Positions 1-7,604 are shown, counted from the first letter of the stretch. The stretch: 47,027 nt of DNA from Sneathiella sp. (GCF_029233945.1 NZ_JARGOQ010000023.1:1-47027); one strand, 5' to 3'. Notes: generated by a model from the letters alone, not told the origin. Program-made: numbers and translations.

Positions 1-1412
1 AGGCCCTGAATGAGCGCCTCGCGACTATCCACATCGAGATGGTTGGTCGGCTCGTCAAGGATGAGCAGATGCGGTTTTTCCTCCGCGATCAGGCAGAAAT
101 TGAGCCGCGCTTTTTCGCCGCCCGAAAGCTGCTTTACCGCCGTGTCGGTCTTCTGGCGGGAAAAGCCGAACTGGCCGAGACGGGCGCGCACTTTTGACTC
201 TTGCGCGTTTTCCATCTTCGAGGCGAGATGCTGATAGGCGGTTTCCTCGGGGTGCATCTCGTCAAGCTGATGCTGCGCGAAGAAGCCGATTTTCAGCTTG
301 TTCGATTTCTGCATCCGGCCGGTTTCGGGCGCGAGCCGGTTGGCGAGCAGTTTCGCGAAAGTCGATTTTCCGTTGCCGTTGGAGCCCAGAAGCGCGATGC
401 GGTCATCCATATCGATGCGAAGGTCAAGCCCGCGCAGGACCGGCTTGCCCGGCTCATAGCCGACGGCGCAATGCTCCATCGTGATGATGGGGGAGGAGAG
501 CGGCTCCGGCGCGTGAAAGGTCAGGCTCGCCGTATGCTCATCGACAATGCCGACGACCGGCTTCATCTTTTCGAGCATCTTCACCCGGCTCTGGGCCTGA
601 CGAGCTTTCGAGGCCTTGGCGCGGAAGCGATCGACGAAGCTCTGCAGATGCTTCCTCTGGGTTTCCTGCTTGCGGGCCATGCCGGCGAGAAGCTCCATCT
701 GCTCGCGGCGGGTCTTCTCGAAGAAATCATAGTTGCCGGTATATTTAACCAGCTTCATCTGGTCGAGATGGGCAATTTCCGTCACCACATTGTTGAGCAG
801 GTCCTTGTCATGGCTGATGATGACGAGGGTGCGCTGATACCCGCGGAGGAAATTCTCCAGCCACAGCGTCGCTTCGAGATCGAGATAATTGCTCGGCTCA
901 TCGAGGAGGAGGAGGTCAGGCTCGGCGAAGAGCGTGCCCGCAAGCGCGACACGGGTCCGCCAGCCACCGGAGAAGGAGGAGCAGGAGCGCTGCTGCGCCG
1001 CATGGTCGAAGCCAAGACCGGCGAGGATTTTCGCCGCCCGCGCTTCCGCCGTATGGGCGTCGATATCGGCCAGGCGGGTATGGATCTCGGCAATCCTCAT
1101 GCCGTCGGTGGCGGTCTCCGCCTCCTGCATGAGCTCCGCGCGCTCCACATCGGCGGCGAGCACCGCCTCGATCAGGCTTTCCGGCCCGCCCGGCGCCTCC
1201 TGCGGGAGAACGCCAAGGCGTGCGCCATTGCGCAGCTCGATCGTGCCGCCATCCTGCTGGATTTCATGGGTGATCAGCTTGAGCAGCGTTGACTTGCCCG
1301 TGCCGTTGCGCCCGATCAGGCCAAATTTATGCCCGACCGGAATATGCAGCGAGGCATTTTCCAGCAGCGTACGGCCCGCGATGCGGTATGTCAGATCCTT
1401 GATTTGCAGCAT
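1..1412 (-). CDS. ABC-F family ATPase, YheS-like (C-terminus cut by window edge)
   Basis: This is a soluble duplicated ABC ATPase of the ABC-F family, whose members act on the ribosome and are not transporters. About 470 codons are visible. The first Walker A, GRNGTGKST, lies at residues 34-42, and the first Walker B/D-loop reads LDEPSNYLD near residue 170. A basic linker with RFRAKASKARQAQSR follows and matches the YheS-type inter-domain linker. A second Walker A, GSNGNGKST, sits near residue 344 and a second LDEPTNHLD near residue 455. The start is the ATG read from 1412, giving MLQIKDLTYRI. The gene is divergent from the arsR-type gene at 1539. The exact ABC-F subgroup (YheS versus Uup or EttA) is inferred from the linker. 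The C-terminal end lies outside the window. Confidence 0.93.
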   Translation of the reverse strand, partial: MLQIKDLTYRIAGRTLLENASLHIPVGHKFGLIGRNGTGKSTLLKLITHEIQQDGGTIELRNGARLGVLPQEAPGGPESLIEAVLAADVERAELMQEAETATDGMRIAEIHTRLADIDAHTAEARAAKILAGLGFDHAAQQRSCSSFSGGWRTRVALAGTLFAEPDLLLLDEPSNYLDLEATLWLENFLRGYQRTLVIISHDKDLLNNVVTEIAHLDQMKLVKYTGNYDFFEKTRREQMELLAGMARKQETQRKHLQSFVDRFRAKASKARQAQSRVKMLEKMKPVVGIVDEHTASLTFHAPEPLSSPIITMEHCAVGYEPGKPVLRGLDLRIDMDDRIALLGSNGNGKSTFAKLLANRLAPETGRMQKSNKLKIGFFAQHQLDEMHPEETAYQHLASKMENAQESKVRARLGQFGFSRQKTDTAVKQLSGGEKARLNFCLIAEEKPHLLILDEPTNHLDVDSREALIQG

Positions 1413-1489
1413 GGGGCACTCTCTAACAGAAAGCGCGGCGGCCCGAAAGCCGGAAAATGGGACTTGCACGTGAATTCAGAACAATTCTG

Positions 1490-1519
1490 TTGACATGCAG
1501 GTAAATGCCTGCATATTAT
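1490..1519 (+). promoter_or_regulatory. Promoter with a palindromic operator for the arsR/START operon
   Basis: A consensus -35 TTGACA lies at 1490-1495 and a -10 TATTAT at 1514-1519, with an 18-bp spacer. The perfect-arm palindrome ATGCAGG-N6-CCTGCAT occupies 1495-1514, so it fills the spacer. A repressor bound there would block RNA polymerase. The ArsR-type protein encoded 20 bp downstream is the obvious candidate ligand. The sequence boxes are seen directly; the regulation is inferred. Confidence 0.72.
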
Positions 1520-1538
1520 CCACGCCAAGAGGTAGAGT

Positions 1539-1862
1539 ATGGACGATGACAAGACATTCAAGGCGCTCGGCGATCCGACCCGCAGGAAACTGCTGGATCT
1601 GCTGTGTGAGAAGAACGGCCAGACGCTGGGGCAGTTATGCGAGCATATGGACATGAAACGCCAGTCCGTGACGCAGCATATCGGCCTGCTGGAGGAGGCC
1701 AATCTGGTCTCAACGGTAAAAAGGGGGCGGGAGAAGTTGCATTTCCTCAACCCGGTGCCGCTGCAGACCATCTATGAACGCTGGATACGAAAATTCGAGC
1801 AGCAGCGATTGAGCCTGCTGCATGATTTGAAAACCGAACTGGAAGGAGAGAATGATGAGTAA
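1539..1862 (+). CDS. ArsR-family winged-helix transcriptional regulator
   Basis: A 107-residue DNA-binding repressor. The opening motif FKALGDPTRRKLLDLL is the standard ArsR N-terminal signature. The recognition helix region is near residues 35-60 (MKRQSVTQHIGLLEEA), followed by a wing with KRGREKLHFL and an acidic C-terminal tail. No cysteine pair suited to arsenic or metal sensing is seen at the usual positions (the ELCV-type box is replaced by TLGQLC with a single Cys). It therefore belongs to the ArsR group that partners START-domain proteins rather than to the metal sensors. The stop codon overlaps the start of the next gene, so the two are translationally coupled. Autoregulation through the palindrome at 1495-1514 is likely. 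The ligand is unknown. Confidence 0.92.
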   Translation: MDDDKTFKALGDPTRRKLLDLLCEKNGQTLGQLCEHMDMKRQSVTQHIGLLEEANLVSTVKRGREKLHFLNPVPLQTIYERWIRKFEQQRLSLLHDLKTELEGENDE

Positions 1863-2331
1863 GGAAAAGACGACTTTTGTGTATGTGACCTTCATTCGCG
1901 CGACGCCGGAAAAGATATTCGAGGCGATTACCCGGCCCGAGGTCGCGGCGCGCTACTGGGGGCATGAGAATGTCTCCGACTGGAAGGTGGGATCGCGCTG
2001 GGAGCATATCCGCGCCGATGCAGAGCGGGAGGTGAAGTTGGCCGGTGACGTGGTGGAGATTGATCCACCGAAAAAGCTGGTTATTAGCTGGGCGAACCAG
2101 TCCGACTATGACAACCGCGACAAGCATAGCCGGGTGACGTTTGACCTTGTGCCGTATGAGGATATGGTACGGCTGACCGTCACCCATGACGAACTGGAGG
2201 CGGGCAGCGGCATGGCGATCGGCATCTCGAAAGGCTGGCCGCTCGTACTCTCAAGCCTCAAATCCTATCTGGAGACGGACGAGGCGATTGATGTTTTCGC
2301 GGAGCCCTGCGCCACCGGTGCCGCGGCGTGA
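1855..2331 (+). CDS. SRPBCC (AHSA1/START-like) domain protein
   Basis: A protein of about 158 residues with the helix-grip fold of the AHSA1/CalC-type START superfamily. It opens with YVTFIRATPEKIFEAIT and continues with RYWGHENVSDWKVGSRW, the usual early motif of this family. It ends in the amphipathic helix GWPLVLSSLKSYLET. Such proteins bind hydrophobic ligands or act as small hydrolase-like partners; no specific activity can be read from the sequence. Two adjacent ATGs exist, at 1852 and 1855. The AGGAG at 1844-1848 is better spaced from 1855, so I chose that one. The gene overlaps the arsR-type stop codon, which is a very common two-gene arrangement, and is presumably controlled by that regulator. 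The Ala-rich tail after residue 150 is outside the domain. Confidence 0.88.
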   Translation: MSKEKTTFVYVTFIRATPEKIFEAITRPEVAARYWGHENVSDWKVGSRWEHIRADAEREVKLAGDVVEIDPPKKLVISWANQSDYDNRDKHSRVTFDLVPYEDMVRLTVTHDELEAGSGMAIGISKGWPLVLSSLKSYLETDEAIDVFAEPCATGAAA

Positions 2332-2356
2332 CGCCATCGCGCTGCCATCAGGGCCG

Positions 2357-2377
2357 GGCGGGAGAGGGAATCCCGTC
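2357..2377 (+). terminator. Possible weak hairpin terminator after the START gene
   Basis: GGCGGGA at 2357-2363 can pair with TCCCGTC at 2371-2377 (one G-T wobble) across a 7-nt loop. There is no proper T-run, only a T-rich stretch about 10 nt further on. It separates the arsR operon from the transporter gene, but its function is uncertain. Confidence 0.3.
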
Positions 2378-2462
2378 CGGTTATCTCTATTTACTGTACG
2401 ACCGGCTGGAATTGTGTCTATAAATAAAGCACATCGTGCCACTCCGTCCATAAGTTCTCCTG

Positions 2463-3728
2463 ATGCGCCAACCGAAGATCCTGACGACAATCCAGTCCTA
2501 TAGCTGGTCCTTGTTTATATCCGATTTGCTGGCGGGCGCGACCGTTGCCATGGTTGCCCTGCCGCTCAGTCTTGCCATTGCGATTGCGTCCGGGGCCGAT
2601 CCGGCGAAGGGCATCGTGACGGCTATCGTCGCGGGCTTCCTGATCTCCCTGCTCGGCGGGAGCCGGGTGCAGATCGGCGGTCCGACAGGTGCCTTTATCG
2701 TCGTGGTTTTTGGCGTGATTGCCGAGCATGGCTATGACGGTCTTGTTCTGGCAACCTTCATGGCGGGCATTATTCTGCTCATTGCGGGGTATTTTCGCGC
2801 CGGGAACCTGATCGCGTTCGTACCGGAGGCGGTGGTGAACGGCTTCACCATCGGGATCGGCGTTATTATCGCCACGAGCCAGCTGAAGGACTTTCTGGGT
2901 CTGAGCGTGGCGAATTTGCCCGCCGATTTTCTTGAGAAAATCCCCGCCCTTTGGGATGTCCGCGAGACATTCAGTCTGGCGACATTCGCGGTTGCGATTA
3001 TCACGCTGGTTCTGATTGTTGTCCTGCGCCGGGTTGCGCCCCGTTTCCCGGGACTGATCGTTGCCGTGGGCGTTGGCTCGGCGCTGGTGGTGTTCATGAA
3101 TTTACCGGTGGAGACGCTCGGCTCCCGCTTTGGGGAATTGCCAAGCCAGCTCCCCTGGCCGGAACTGCCGGACTTTTCCGTCTCGCGGATTATTGAGCTG
3201 CTTCCCTCCGCCTTTATCATTGCCTTTCTGGCGGCCGTTGAATCGCTGCTCTCCGCCATGGTTGCGGATAAAATGATCGAGGGGCGTCACAGACCGAATG
3301 CCGAACTCTCCGCGCAAGGGATGGCCAATATCGCCTCGGCGCTGTTCACGGGCCTTCCGGCAACCGGCGCGATTGCGCGGACGGCAACCAACGTCAAGGC
3401 GGGCGGAAAAACGCCGGTGGCGGGAATTGTCCATGCCGTTGTCATTCTGCTGGTGATGCTGCTTGCCGCGCCGCTTGCAAGCTATCTCGCCATGCCGGCG
3501 CTTGCCGCGCTTCTGATCGTCACCGCCTGGAACATGACCGAGCCGCATAAATGGGGGGAGTATTTGCGCGGACGGAAAAGTGACATCTTCCTTCTGTTGC
3601 TGACCCTTATCCTGACTGTCATCGTCGATTTGACCGTGGCTATTGGCGCCGGGGTCTCCATCGGCCTTGCCCTGCGGTTTAGCCGGCGCAATTCCGTGGA
3701 AAGCGACTGGACCCCGCCGGACAGGTAA
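2463..3728 (+). CDS. SulP family inorganic anion transporter, transmembrane domain only
   Basis: A 421-residue polytopic membrane protein of the SulP (SLC26-like) family, which moves sulfate, bicarbonate or related anions. The family core is visible from LFISDLLAGATVAMVALPLS through the conserved LLGGSRVQIGGPTGAF at about residues 63-78. About ten hydrophobic segments follow, then the late conserved region GMANIASALFTGLPATGAIARTATN, here split: GMANIASALFTGLPATG and IARTATNVKAGGKTPVAG. The chain stops at WTPPDR just after the last membrane segment, so the usual C-terminal cytoplasmic STAS domain is absent. The substrate cannot be deduced. A TATAAA box at 2419-2424 could be its -10 element, but the ribosome binding site is weak. 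A 40-codon ORF follows after 105 bp. Confidence 0.9.
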   Translation: MRQPKILTTIQSYSWSLFISDLLAGATVAMVALPLSLAIAIASGADPAKGIVTAIVAGFLISLLGGSRVQIGGPTGAFIVVVFGVIAEHGYDGLVLATFMAGIILLIAGYFRAGNLIAFVPEAVVNGFTIGIGVIIATSQLKDFLGLSVANLPADFLEKIPALWDVRETFSLATFAVAIITLVLIVVLRRVAPRFPGLIVAVGVGSALVVFMNLPVETLGSRFGELPSQLPWPELPDFSVSRIIELLPSAFIIAFLAAVESLLSAMVADKMIEGRHRPNAELSAQGMANIASALFTGLPATGAIARTATNVKAGGKTPVAGIVHAVVILLVMLLAAPLASYLAMPALAALLIVTAWNMTEPHKWGEYLRGRKSDIFLLLLTLILTVIVDLTVAIGAGVSIGLALRFSRRNSVESDWTPPDR

Positions 3729-3833
3729 ATACGGCAAAACCTTCCCTCCGCGCGATTGTCACGCACCCTTAATTTGGCGCCGCTTCCCTCCTGCGGTATA
3801 TTGGGTTTATCATTGCATTAAAGGGGGCGGCAG

Positions 3834-3956
3834 ATGGCAAATTTGGCGAATTTAGGAATATTTTTCGGCGGGATTGGCGTGTTCTTTCTCGGCTGCGGGT
3901 ATCTGTGGAAGATTTCGCTCCAGAGCAAGGAACTGAAAAAGAAAGACCTGATATAA
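3834..3956 (+). CDS. Small single-pass membrane protein, 40 residues (candidate)
   Basis: This ORF is preceded by an AGGGGGCGG purine-rich ribosome binding site about 5 nt from the ATG. The product begins [18 protein letters not shown], has a hydrophobic segment at about residues 7-24 and ends in a highly basic tail with KELKKKDLI. It therefore looks like a single transmembrane helix with a positively charged cytoplasmic end. It lies between the SulP gene and ndk in an interval that otherwise holds no gene. No family is recognised. It could be a real microprotein or a chance ORF; the good ribosome binding site and protein-like composition favour the former. Confidence 0.5.
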   Translation: MANLANLGIFFGGIGVFFLGCGYLWKISLQSKELKKKDLI

Positions 3957-4155
3957 ATTTCCTCCCGTCACGAGATCCGTCGGCTTTGCGGTTATCTGGA
4001 ACAATATGGGAAAATCAGGGCTTGGGCGGGCTAAACCGGCCCCAAAAAGGAAACAGCGGGATAAATTGGGATCAAACGCCTTGCCGTGGGCGGACGGGGG
4101 GGCTATAAGGCGCGGAAATATTCCTTTGTCCCCTATATTTAAGGTGAGTGACCCA

Positions 4156-4578
4156 ATGGCTCTTGAACGTACTTTCTCCATCATCAAACCCGACGCGACC
4201 CGCCGCAACCTGACCGGCAAGATCAATGCCAAGCTGGAAGACGCTGGCCTCAAGATCGTCGCGCAGAAGCGCATCCAGATGACCCGCGAAAATGCCGAGA
4301 CTTTCTACAGCGTTCACAAGGAACGCCCGTTCTTTGGGGAGCTGTGCGATTTCATGGTGTCCGGCCCGGTTATCGTGCAGGTCCTGGAAGGGGAAAACGC
4401 CATCATGAAGAACCGCGAAGTCATGGGCGCGACGAACCCGGCCGATGCCGATGAAGGCACGATCCGCAAGGAATTCGCCGAAAGCATCGAGGCCAACTCC
4501 GTGCATGGTTCCGACAGCCAGGCCAACGCCGCAATCGAGATTGCCTATTTCTTCTCCGGCTCCGAAATCCACGGCTAG
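4156..4578 (+). CDS. ndk: Nucleoside diphosphate kinase
   Basis: A 140-residue enzyme that transfers the terminal phosphate of ATP to nucleoside diphosphates through a phosphohistidine. It begins [14 protein letters not shown], the classic NDK start, and contains the active-site segment NSVHGSDS near residue 117, where H is the phosphorylated residue. The length is exactly that of bacterial NDK. The ATG at 4156 follows AAGGTGAG at 4141-4148. The gene is monocistronic, with a strong intrinsic terminator directly after it. The 200 bp ahead of the ribosome binding site show no other gene. Confidence 0.98.
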   Translation: MALERTFSIIKPDATRRNLTGKINAKLEDAGLKIVAQKRIQMTRENAETFYSVHKERPFFGELCDFMVSGPVIVQVLEGENAIMKNREVMGATNPADADEGTIRKEFAESIEANSVHGSDSQANAAIEIAYFFSGSEIHG

Positions 4579-4594
4579 GCGCTCAAGACCCAAT

Positions 4595-4626
4595 AAAAAG
4601 GCCCGCCATTTGCGCGGGCCTTTTTT
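4595..4626 (+). terminator. Intrinsic terminator of ndk
   Basis: AAAAAGGCCCGC (4595-4606) pairs with GCGGGCCTTTTT (4614-4625) across a 7-nt loop. The A-tract and T-tract make it able to work in both directions, so it may also stop transcription coming from the YhaV gene on the other strand. Confidence 0.9.
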
Positions 4627-4682
4627 GTGTCTGTCGTGTCATCCAATAAAAAATAGCAACTGCAGCGTAGCTGGCAAGGGGC

Positions 4683-5204
4683 CTATTTCCCGGCAGGATC
4701 TGATAACGGTTCCGTTTTCAGGGCTGCCGCAAATTGTTCAGCCGATTTCGCGGCGTCCTTCAGCAGCATATCAAAATCATCTGGCGGGTTCTTCTTGTCC
4801 AGCATCTCTTTAAATATCTTGTAAGCGTCTGTCTTGCTACCGTAAGCCCGCAAAGACTTTTCATCATTCACCCAGGCCAAAACGATGATCTTGCTGGTAC
4901 TATCAAACCGAAAGAACAGGCGATATTGTTGGAAAAATTTTGCCCGGAACCAGTGTTTCCGGGCTGAACCGAGTGTATGGCCTTGCCGAAACTGATCGGA
5001 CGTCGGATCGGTGGGGATGACCTCGGTCACCAGTTTAAGAATTGCCGCCAATCGCTTGGTGCAGTTCTTCTTCTTCCAGTTTTTTGGGTCACGGATTTTC
5101 CGAGTTTCAACCTCCTCGATAAGCCCGTCAATTTGTTCAAGGAAGACGGAATGCGCAAATATCGACCAACCGTTGACGACAAGGGGCGCAACGGGTTTCG
5201 TCAT
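4683..5204 (-). CDS. yhaV: YhaV-type toxin of a PrlF/YhaV toxin-antitoxin system
   Basis: A 173-residue RelE-superfamily endoribonuclease toxin. It matches the YhaV pattern: VNGWSIFAHSVFLEQ at the start, then KRLAAILKLVTEVIP, the segment FRQGHTLGSARKHWFRAKF, the core YRLFFRFD, and VLAWVNDEKSLRAYGSKTDAY near residue 120. In E. coli YhaV cleaves mRNA and is neutralised by PrlF. Residues after about 150 form a C-terminal extension not needed for the fold. The ATG overlaps the antitoxin stop by 4 nt (ATGA), giving the usual antitoxin-first, coupled arrangement. The pair lies between ndk and the bactofilin operon and is visibly less GC-rich than both, which suggests acquisition. Confidence 0.92.
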   Translation of the reverse strand: MTKPVAPLVVNGWSIFAHSVFLEQIDGLIEEVETRKIRDPKNWKKKNCTKRLAAILKLVTEVIPTDPTSDQFRQGHTLGSARKHWFRAKFFQQYRLFFRFDSTSKIIVLAWVNDEKSLRAYGSKTDAYKIFKEMLDKKNPPDDFDMLLKDAAKSAEQFAAALKTEPLSDPAGK

Positions 5205-5527
5205 TCGTCATCTGAAGACAATGATGCCTCAAGGTCAATCTCGATACCTCCAACCAGCGCTTTGAGACGGTCACGCAGGCCGCCGTCAAATGCCTGCAGG
5301 CGCTCCGGATGCGCCTCGATATCCGTTTCGATCAGCTCGAGGAAGGCGTCAAGTGCCGGATCACTTTCCGGTGTCCGAACGGGCTCAATGTAAATTCGAC
5401 CGTTGGGTTCAGTGGAATAGCGAATTTGATCACCCTTATTGAGCTTCAACTGCTTGCGCACGCCGCTCGGCACCGTTGTCTGGTAGCGGTCAGTGAGTTT
5501 CGAAAGTTCTTGTGTAAGCACAGTCAT
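5201..5527 (-). CDS. prlF: PrlF-type antitoxin with an AbrB-like DNA-binding domain
   Basis: A protein of about 108 residues that neutralises YhaV and represses the operon. The SpoVT/AbrB-like N-terminal domain is visible as LTDRYQTTVPSGVRKQLKL followed by GDQIRYS, and the acidic C-terminal part (ALDAFLELIETDIEAHPERL) binds the toxin. The ATG at 5527 is chosen because it has a GAGGTGG ribosome binding site. The in-frame ATG at 5548 has none and lies inside the palindromic operator at 5544-5576. The gene is followed directly by yhaV with a 4-nt overlap. Confidence 0.92.
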   Translation of the reverse strand: MTVLTQELSKLTDRYQTTVPSGVRKQLKLNKGDQIRYSTEPNGRIYIEPVRTPESDPALDAFLELIETDIEAHPERLQAFDGGLRDRLKALVGGIEIDLEASLSSDDE

Positions 5528-5543
5528 CACCACCTCTTGCCTC

Positions 5544-5576
5544 TGCATTACTTAATTTGACTTATTAGGTAATGCA
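5544..5576 (-). promoter_or_regulatory. Palindromic operator of the prlF-yhaV operon
   Basis: TGCATTACTTAAT (5544-5556) and ATTAGGTAATGCA (5564-5576) are inverted repeats matching at 12 of 13 positions around a 7-bp centre. On the minus strand a TTGACA box lies at 5594-5589, so the palindrome covers the expected -10 region. It is probably the site where PrlF, alone or with YhaV, autoregulates. Binding is inferred. Confidence 0.65.
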
Positions 5577-5618
5577 TTTGCATTGCCATGTCAAGTTTAA
5601 TGTCTTGCTCAGGGTGGG

Positions 5619-6041
5619 TTATTTCTCGCCGCTCACGGCCTCGGATTTTTCAAAGAAGGTGACCGTGTCGGGGAGATCGCGGGGGTTGTCGCTATGCTTG
5701 AGATGGCCATCGATCTTCGCGCCGGGCTCGATACTGAGGGAGGCGTGGACGATATCGCCGTTTACCGTCGCGCTGGAGGTGACCGTGATTTCCTCGCCGC
5801 GCAGGTTGCCATTCACCGCGCCGCGGATGATCAGGGTGCCCGCATTGATATCGCCCGTGATCACGGCATTCTGGCCGATGGTCAGGATTTTTGCCCGCAC
5901 GTCGCCATGGACCGCGCCGTCGATCTGGATTTCCCCCTCCGACAGGAGGTTCCCCTCAATATTGAGGTTTTCCGCAATGATCGAGGGCATGGCGTTGGAC
6001 TTGGCGGATTTCGGTTCGGTTTTGCTGTTACCGGAAAACAT
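5619..6041 (-). CDS. Bactofilin (polymer-forming cytoskeletal protein)
   Basis: A 140-residue protein of the bactofilin family, which self-assembles into nucleotide-independent filaments under the inner membrane and scaffolds cell-wall enzymes. A short polar N-tail is followed by the beta-helical DUF583 core at about residues 22-115. Regular hydrophobic/glycine repeats are visible: IAENLNIEGNLLSEGEIQID, VHGDVRAKILTIGQNAVITG and LSIEPGAKIDGHLKH. The tail is polar. It lies 21 bp downstream of the M23 peptidase gene on the same strand, with an AAGAGG ribosome binding site, so the two are almost certainly one operon. That pairing is known from several Alphaproteobacteria, where the bactofilin localises the peptidase. 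Confidence 0.94.
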   Translation of the reverse strand: MFSGNSKTEPKSAKSNAMPSIIAENLNIEGNLLSEGEIQIDGAVHGDVRAKILTIGQNAVITGDINAGTLIIRGAVNGNLRGEEITVTSSATVNGDIVHASLSIEPGAKIDGHLKHSDNPRDLPDTVTFFEKSEAVSGEK

Positions 6042-6062
6042 GGAATAACCTCTTTCGCAGAT

Positions 6063-7508
6063 TTAGTCGGCGGCGGCTTTCTCAAGCTTCGGCGTTGCTT
6101 TGAACGCATATCGACCGGCCTTGATAAAGTTCGCCGGGTTTTGATGCTCGCCTTCATAGATGACTTCATAATGGACATGACGGCCGGTGCTTCGACCGGT
6201 TGATCCCATCACGCCAATTTCGGTTCGGTACTCGATCTTGGCGCCCTTCTTGACAAGCGCTTTCTTCAGATGGCCATAGCGCGTCTTGAATCCCCGGCCA
6301 TGATCGATGGTGACCATGGTGCCATAGGCGCCGTTCTTGCCCACGAAGGTAACGACCCCCGGCGCGGTGGCCAGGATTTTCGAATTTTTCGGTCCCGCGA
6401 TATCGACGCCGGAATGAAAGGCGGTCCGCTTGGTGATCGGGTCCCGCCGCTTGCCGAAGCTCGACGTGATATAGCCGACATCCACGGGCCGGGCGAGGGG
6501 GATCTGCTTGAGCAATGTCTGCAGGTTCTCCCAGCGGGTGAGGCTCGCCTCCATCTTCTGGGTCTGGGCGTAGAAATCCTGCTCCGTCTCCATCAGGTTT
6601 GCGCCGGGCACAGCGGCAACGAACGGTCCGCCAAGGCCCGCCTCCGCATCAGAGGAGCCGAGGAGCTTCTCCGGATCGAGGCCGGTCAGGACAATAATCT
6701 CGCGCAGCGCCGCCACGCTTTCATTGGTGCGGTCATGGATGCGGGAGATCAGGTCCTTGTTGTCGGTTGACATTTTCGTCAGGCGGGAGCGCAGCTCGCC
6801 CACCTCGGAATTGAGCGCGTCCTCCTTGTGAAGATGGCCGCTGAATTCCTGTTTCAGGCTGGCGAACTGGGCACGGGTCTGCTCCAGTTCCTTGTAAATC
6901 TCGTCCTTGGTCGAGGCATAGAGATTGACCAGCCCGCGTAACGAGGCCAGCCGTTTTTCGGTTTTCTCCCGGTTAGAGGCCGCCTCATCGCGGGCGCGGG
7001 TGGTCTGGAACAGCGCCTTGTTGAGCTGCGTGATCTCCATTTCGAGCTGCTCGCGCCGGGCGTTGGTGCTGTGCAGGCTCTCGCCAAGGGTGCGGATGCG
7101 ATCCTCGACGGATTTCTCCTGCTTCTTGTCGCCCGGGGTGATTGCTGCGAATTCCAGGGCCTGCTCAACGACATGGCGATCGGCCAGCACATCTTCGAGG
7201 CGGGCATATTGCTGGTCCAGCTCGGCCTGGGTGGCGATGATCTTTGATTGCGCCAGCTCGAAATCCGCCGAAACGGCGCTGAAGTCGGACTGAAGCGAGA
7301 GAAGGTTGGCCTGCGCCTGCGTTATTTCGCGGTACTGCAACGCGCCGGAGACCATCAGATAGGCGAATACACCGCCAAGGCCGACGACGGCGGCGAACCC
7401 CATCGCCTGCGTCGCAACGGAAAGCCGGAGATATTTGAGCTGCCCCCGGGTGGAGATGATAACCTGACGGTCCGTAAAGAGTTTATCTATGACGGCCTTC
7501 AGCCTCAT
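6063..7508 (-). CDS. Membrane-anchored M23 family metallopeptidase with coiled coil
   Basis: A 481-residue peptidoglycan hydrolase or regulator. A cytoplasmic N-terminus contains TRGQLKYLRLSV and one transmembrane helix covers about residues 35-55. A long coiled coil (about residues 60-270, rich in Q, E, L and R heptads) follows, then a C-terminal LytM/M23 domain from about residue 350. Zinc-ligand motifs are present: FHSGVDIAG (first His and Asp) and HVHYEV (last His), with YGHLKKALVKKG between them. All key residues are there, so it is probably an active endopeptidase and not an EnvC/NlpD-type activator. The bactofilin gene follows directly, suggesting the filament positions this enzyme through the N-terminal cytoplasmic segment. 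Confidence 0.93.
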   Translation of the reverse strand: MRLKAVIDKLFTDRQVIISTRGQLKYLRLSVATQAMGFAAVVGLGGVFAYLMVSGALQYREITQAQANLLSLQSDFSAVSADFELAQSKIIATQAELDQQYARLEDVLADRHVVEQALEFAAITPGDKKQEKSVEDRIRTLGESLHSTNARREQLEMEITQLNKALFQTTRARDEAASNREKTEKRLASLRGLVNLYASTKDEIYKELEQTRAQFASLKQEFSGHLHKEDALNSEVGELRSRLTKMSTDNKDLISRIHDRTNESVAALREIIVLTGLDPEKLLGSSDAEAGLGGPFVAAVPGANLMETEQDFYAQTQKMEASLTRWENLQTLLKQIPLARPVDVGYITSSFGKRRDPITKRTAFHSGVDIAGPKNSKILATAPGVVTFVGKNGAYGTMVTIDHGRGFKTRYGHLKKALVKKGAKIEYRTEIGVMGSTGRSTGRHVHYEVIYEGEHQNPANFIKAGRYAFKATPKLEKAAAD

Positions 7509-7604
7509 TTGTTCATCCTGCTTCTTCGCTGCGTATTAATAGGTACGGGAGTGCCGGATAATAGAACCGATTTTTCCGCAAACTTCAACCGCTCACCGGG
7601 GCCG

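Noticed and set aside
201-1292. Long plus-strand ORF of 363 codons
   Set aside because: It is the antisense shadow of the ABC-F ATPase, whose two Walker A and two LDEPxNxLD motifs read clearly on the minus strand.
3852-4274. Minus-strand ORF across the SulP-ndk gap
   Set aside because: It overlaps the ndk start and the 40-codon ORF, with no ribosome binding site or recognisable domain.
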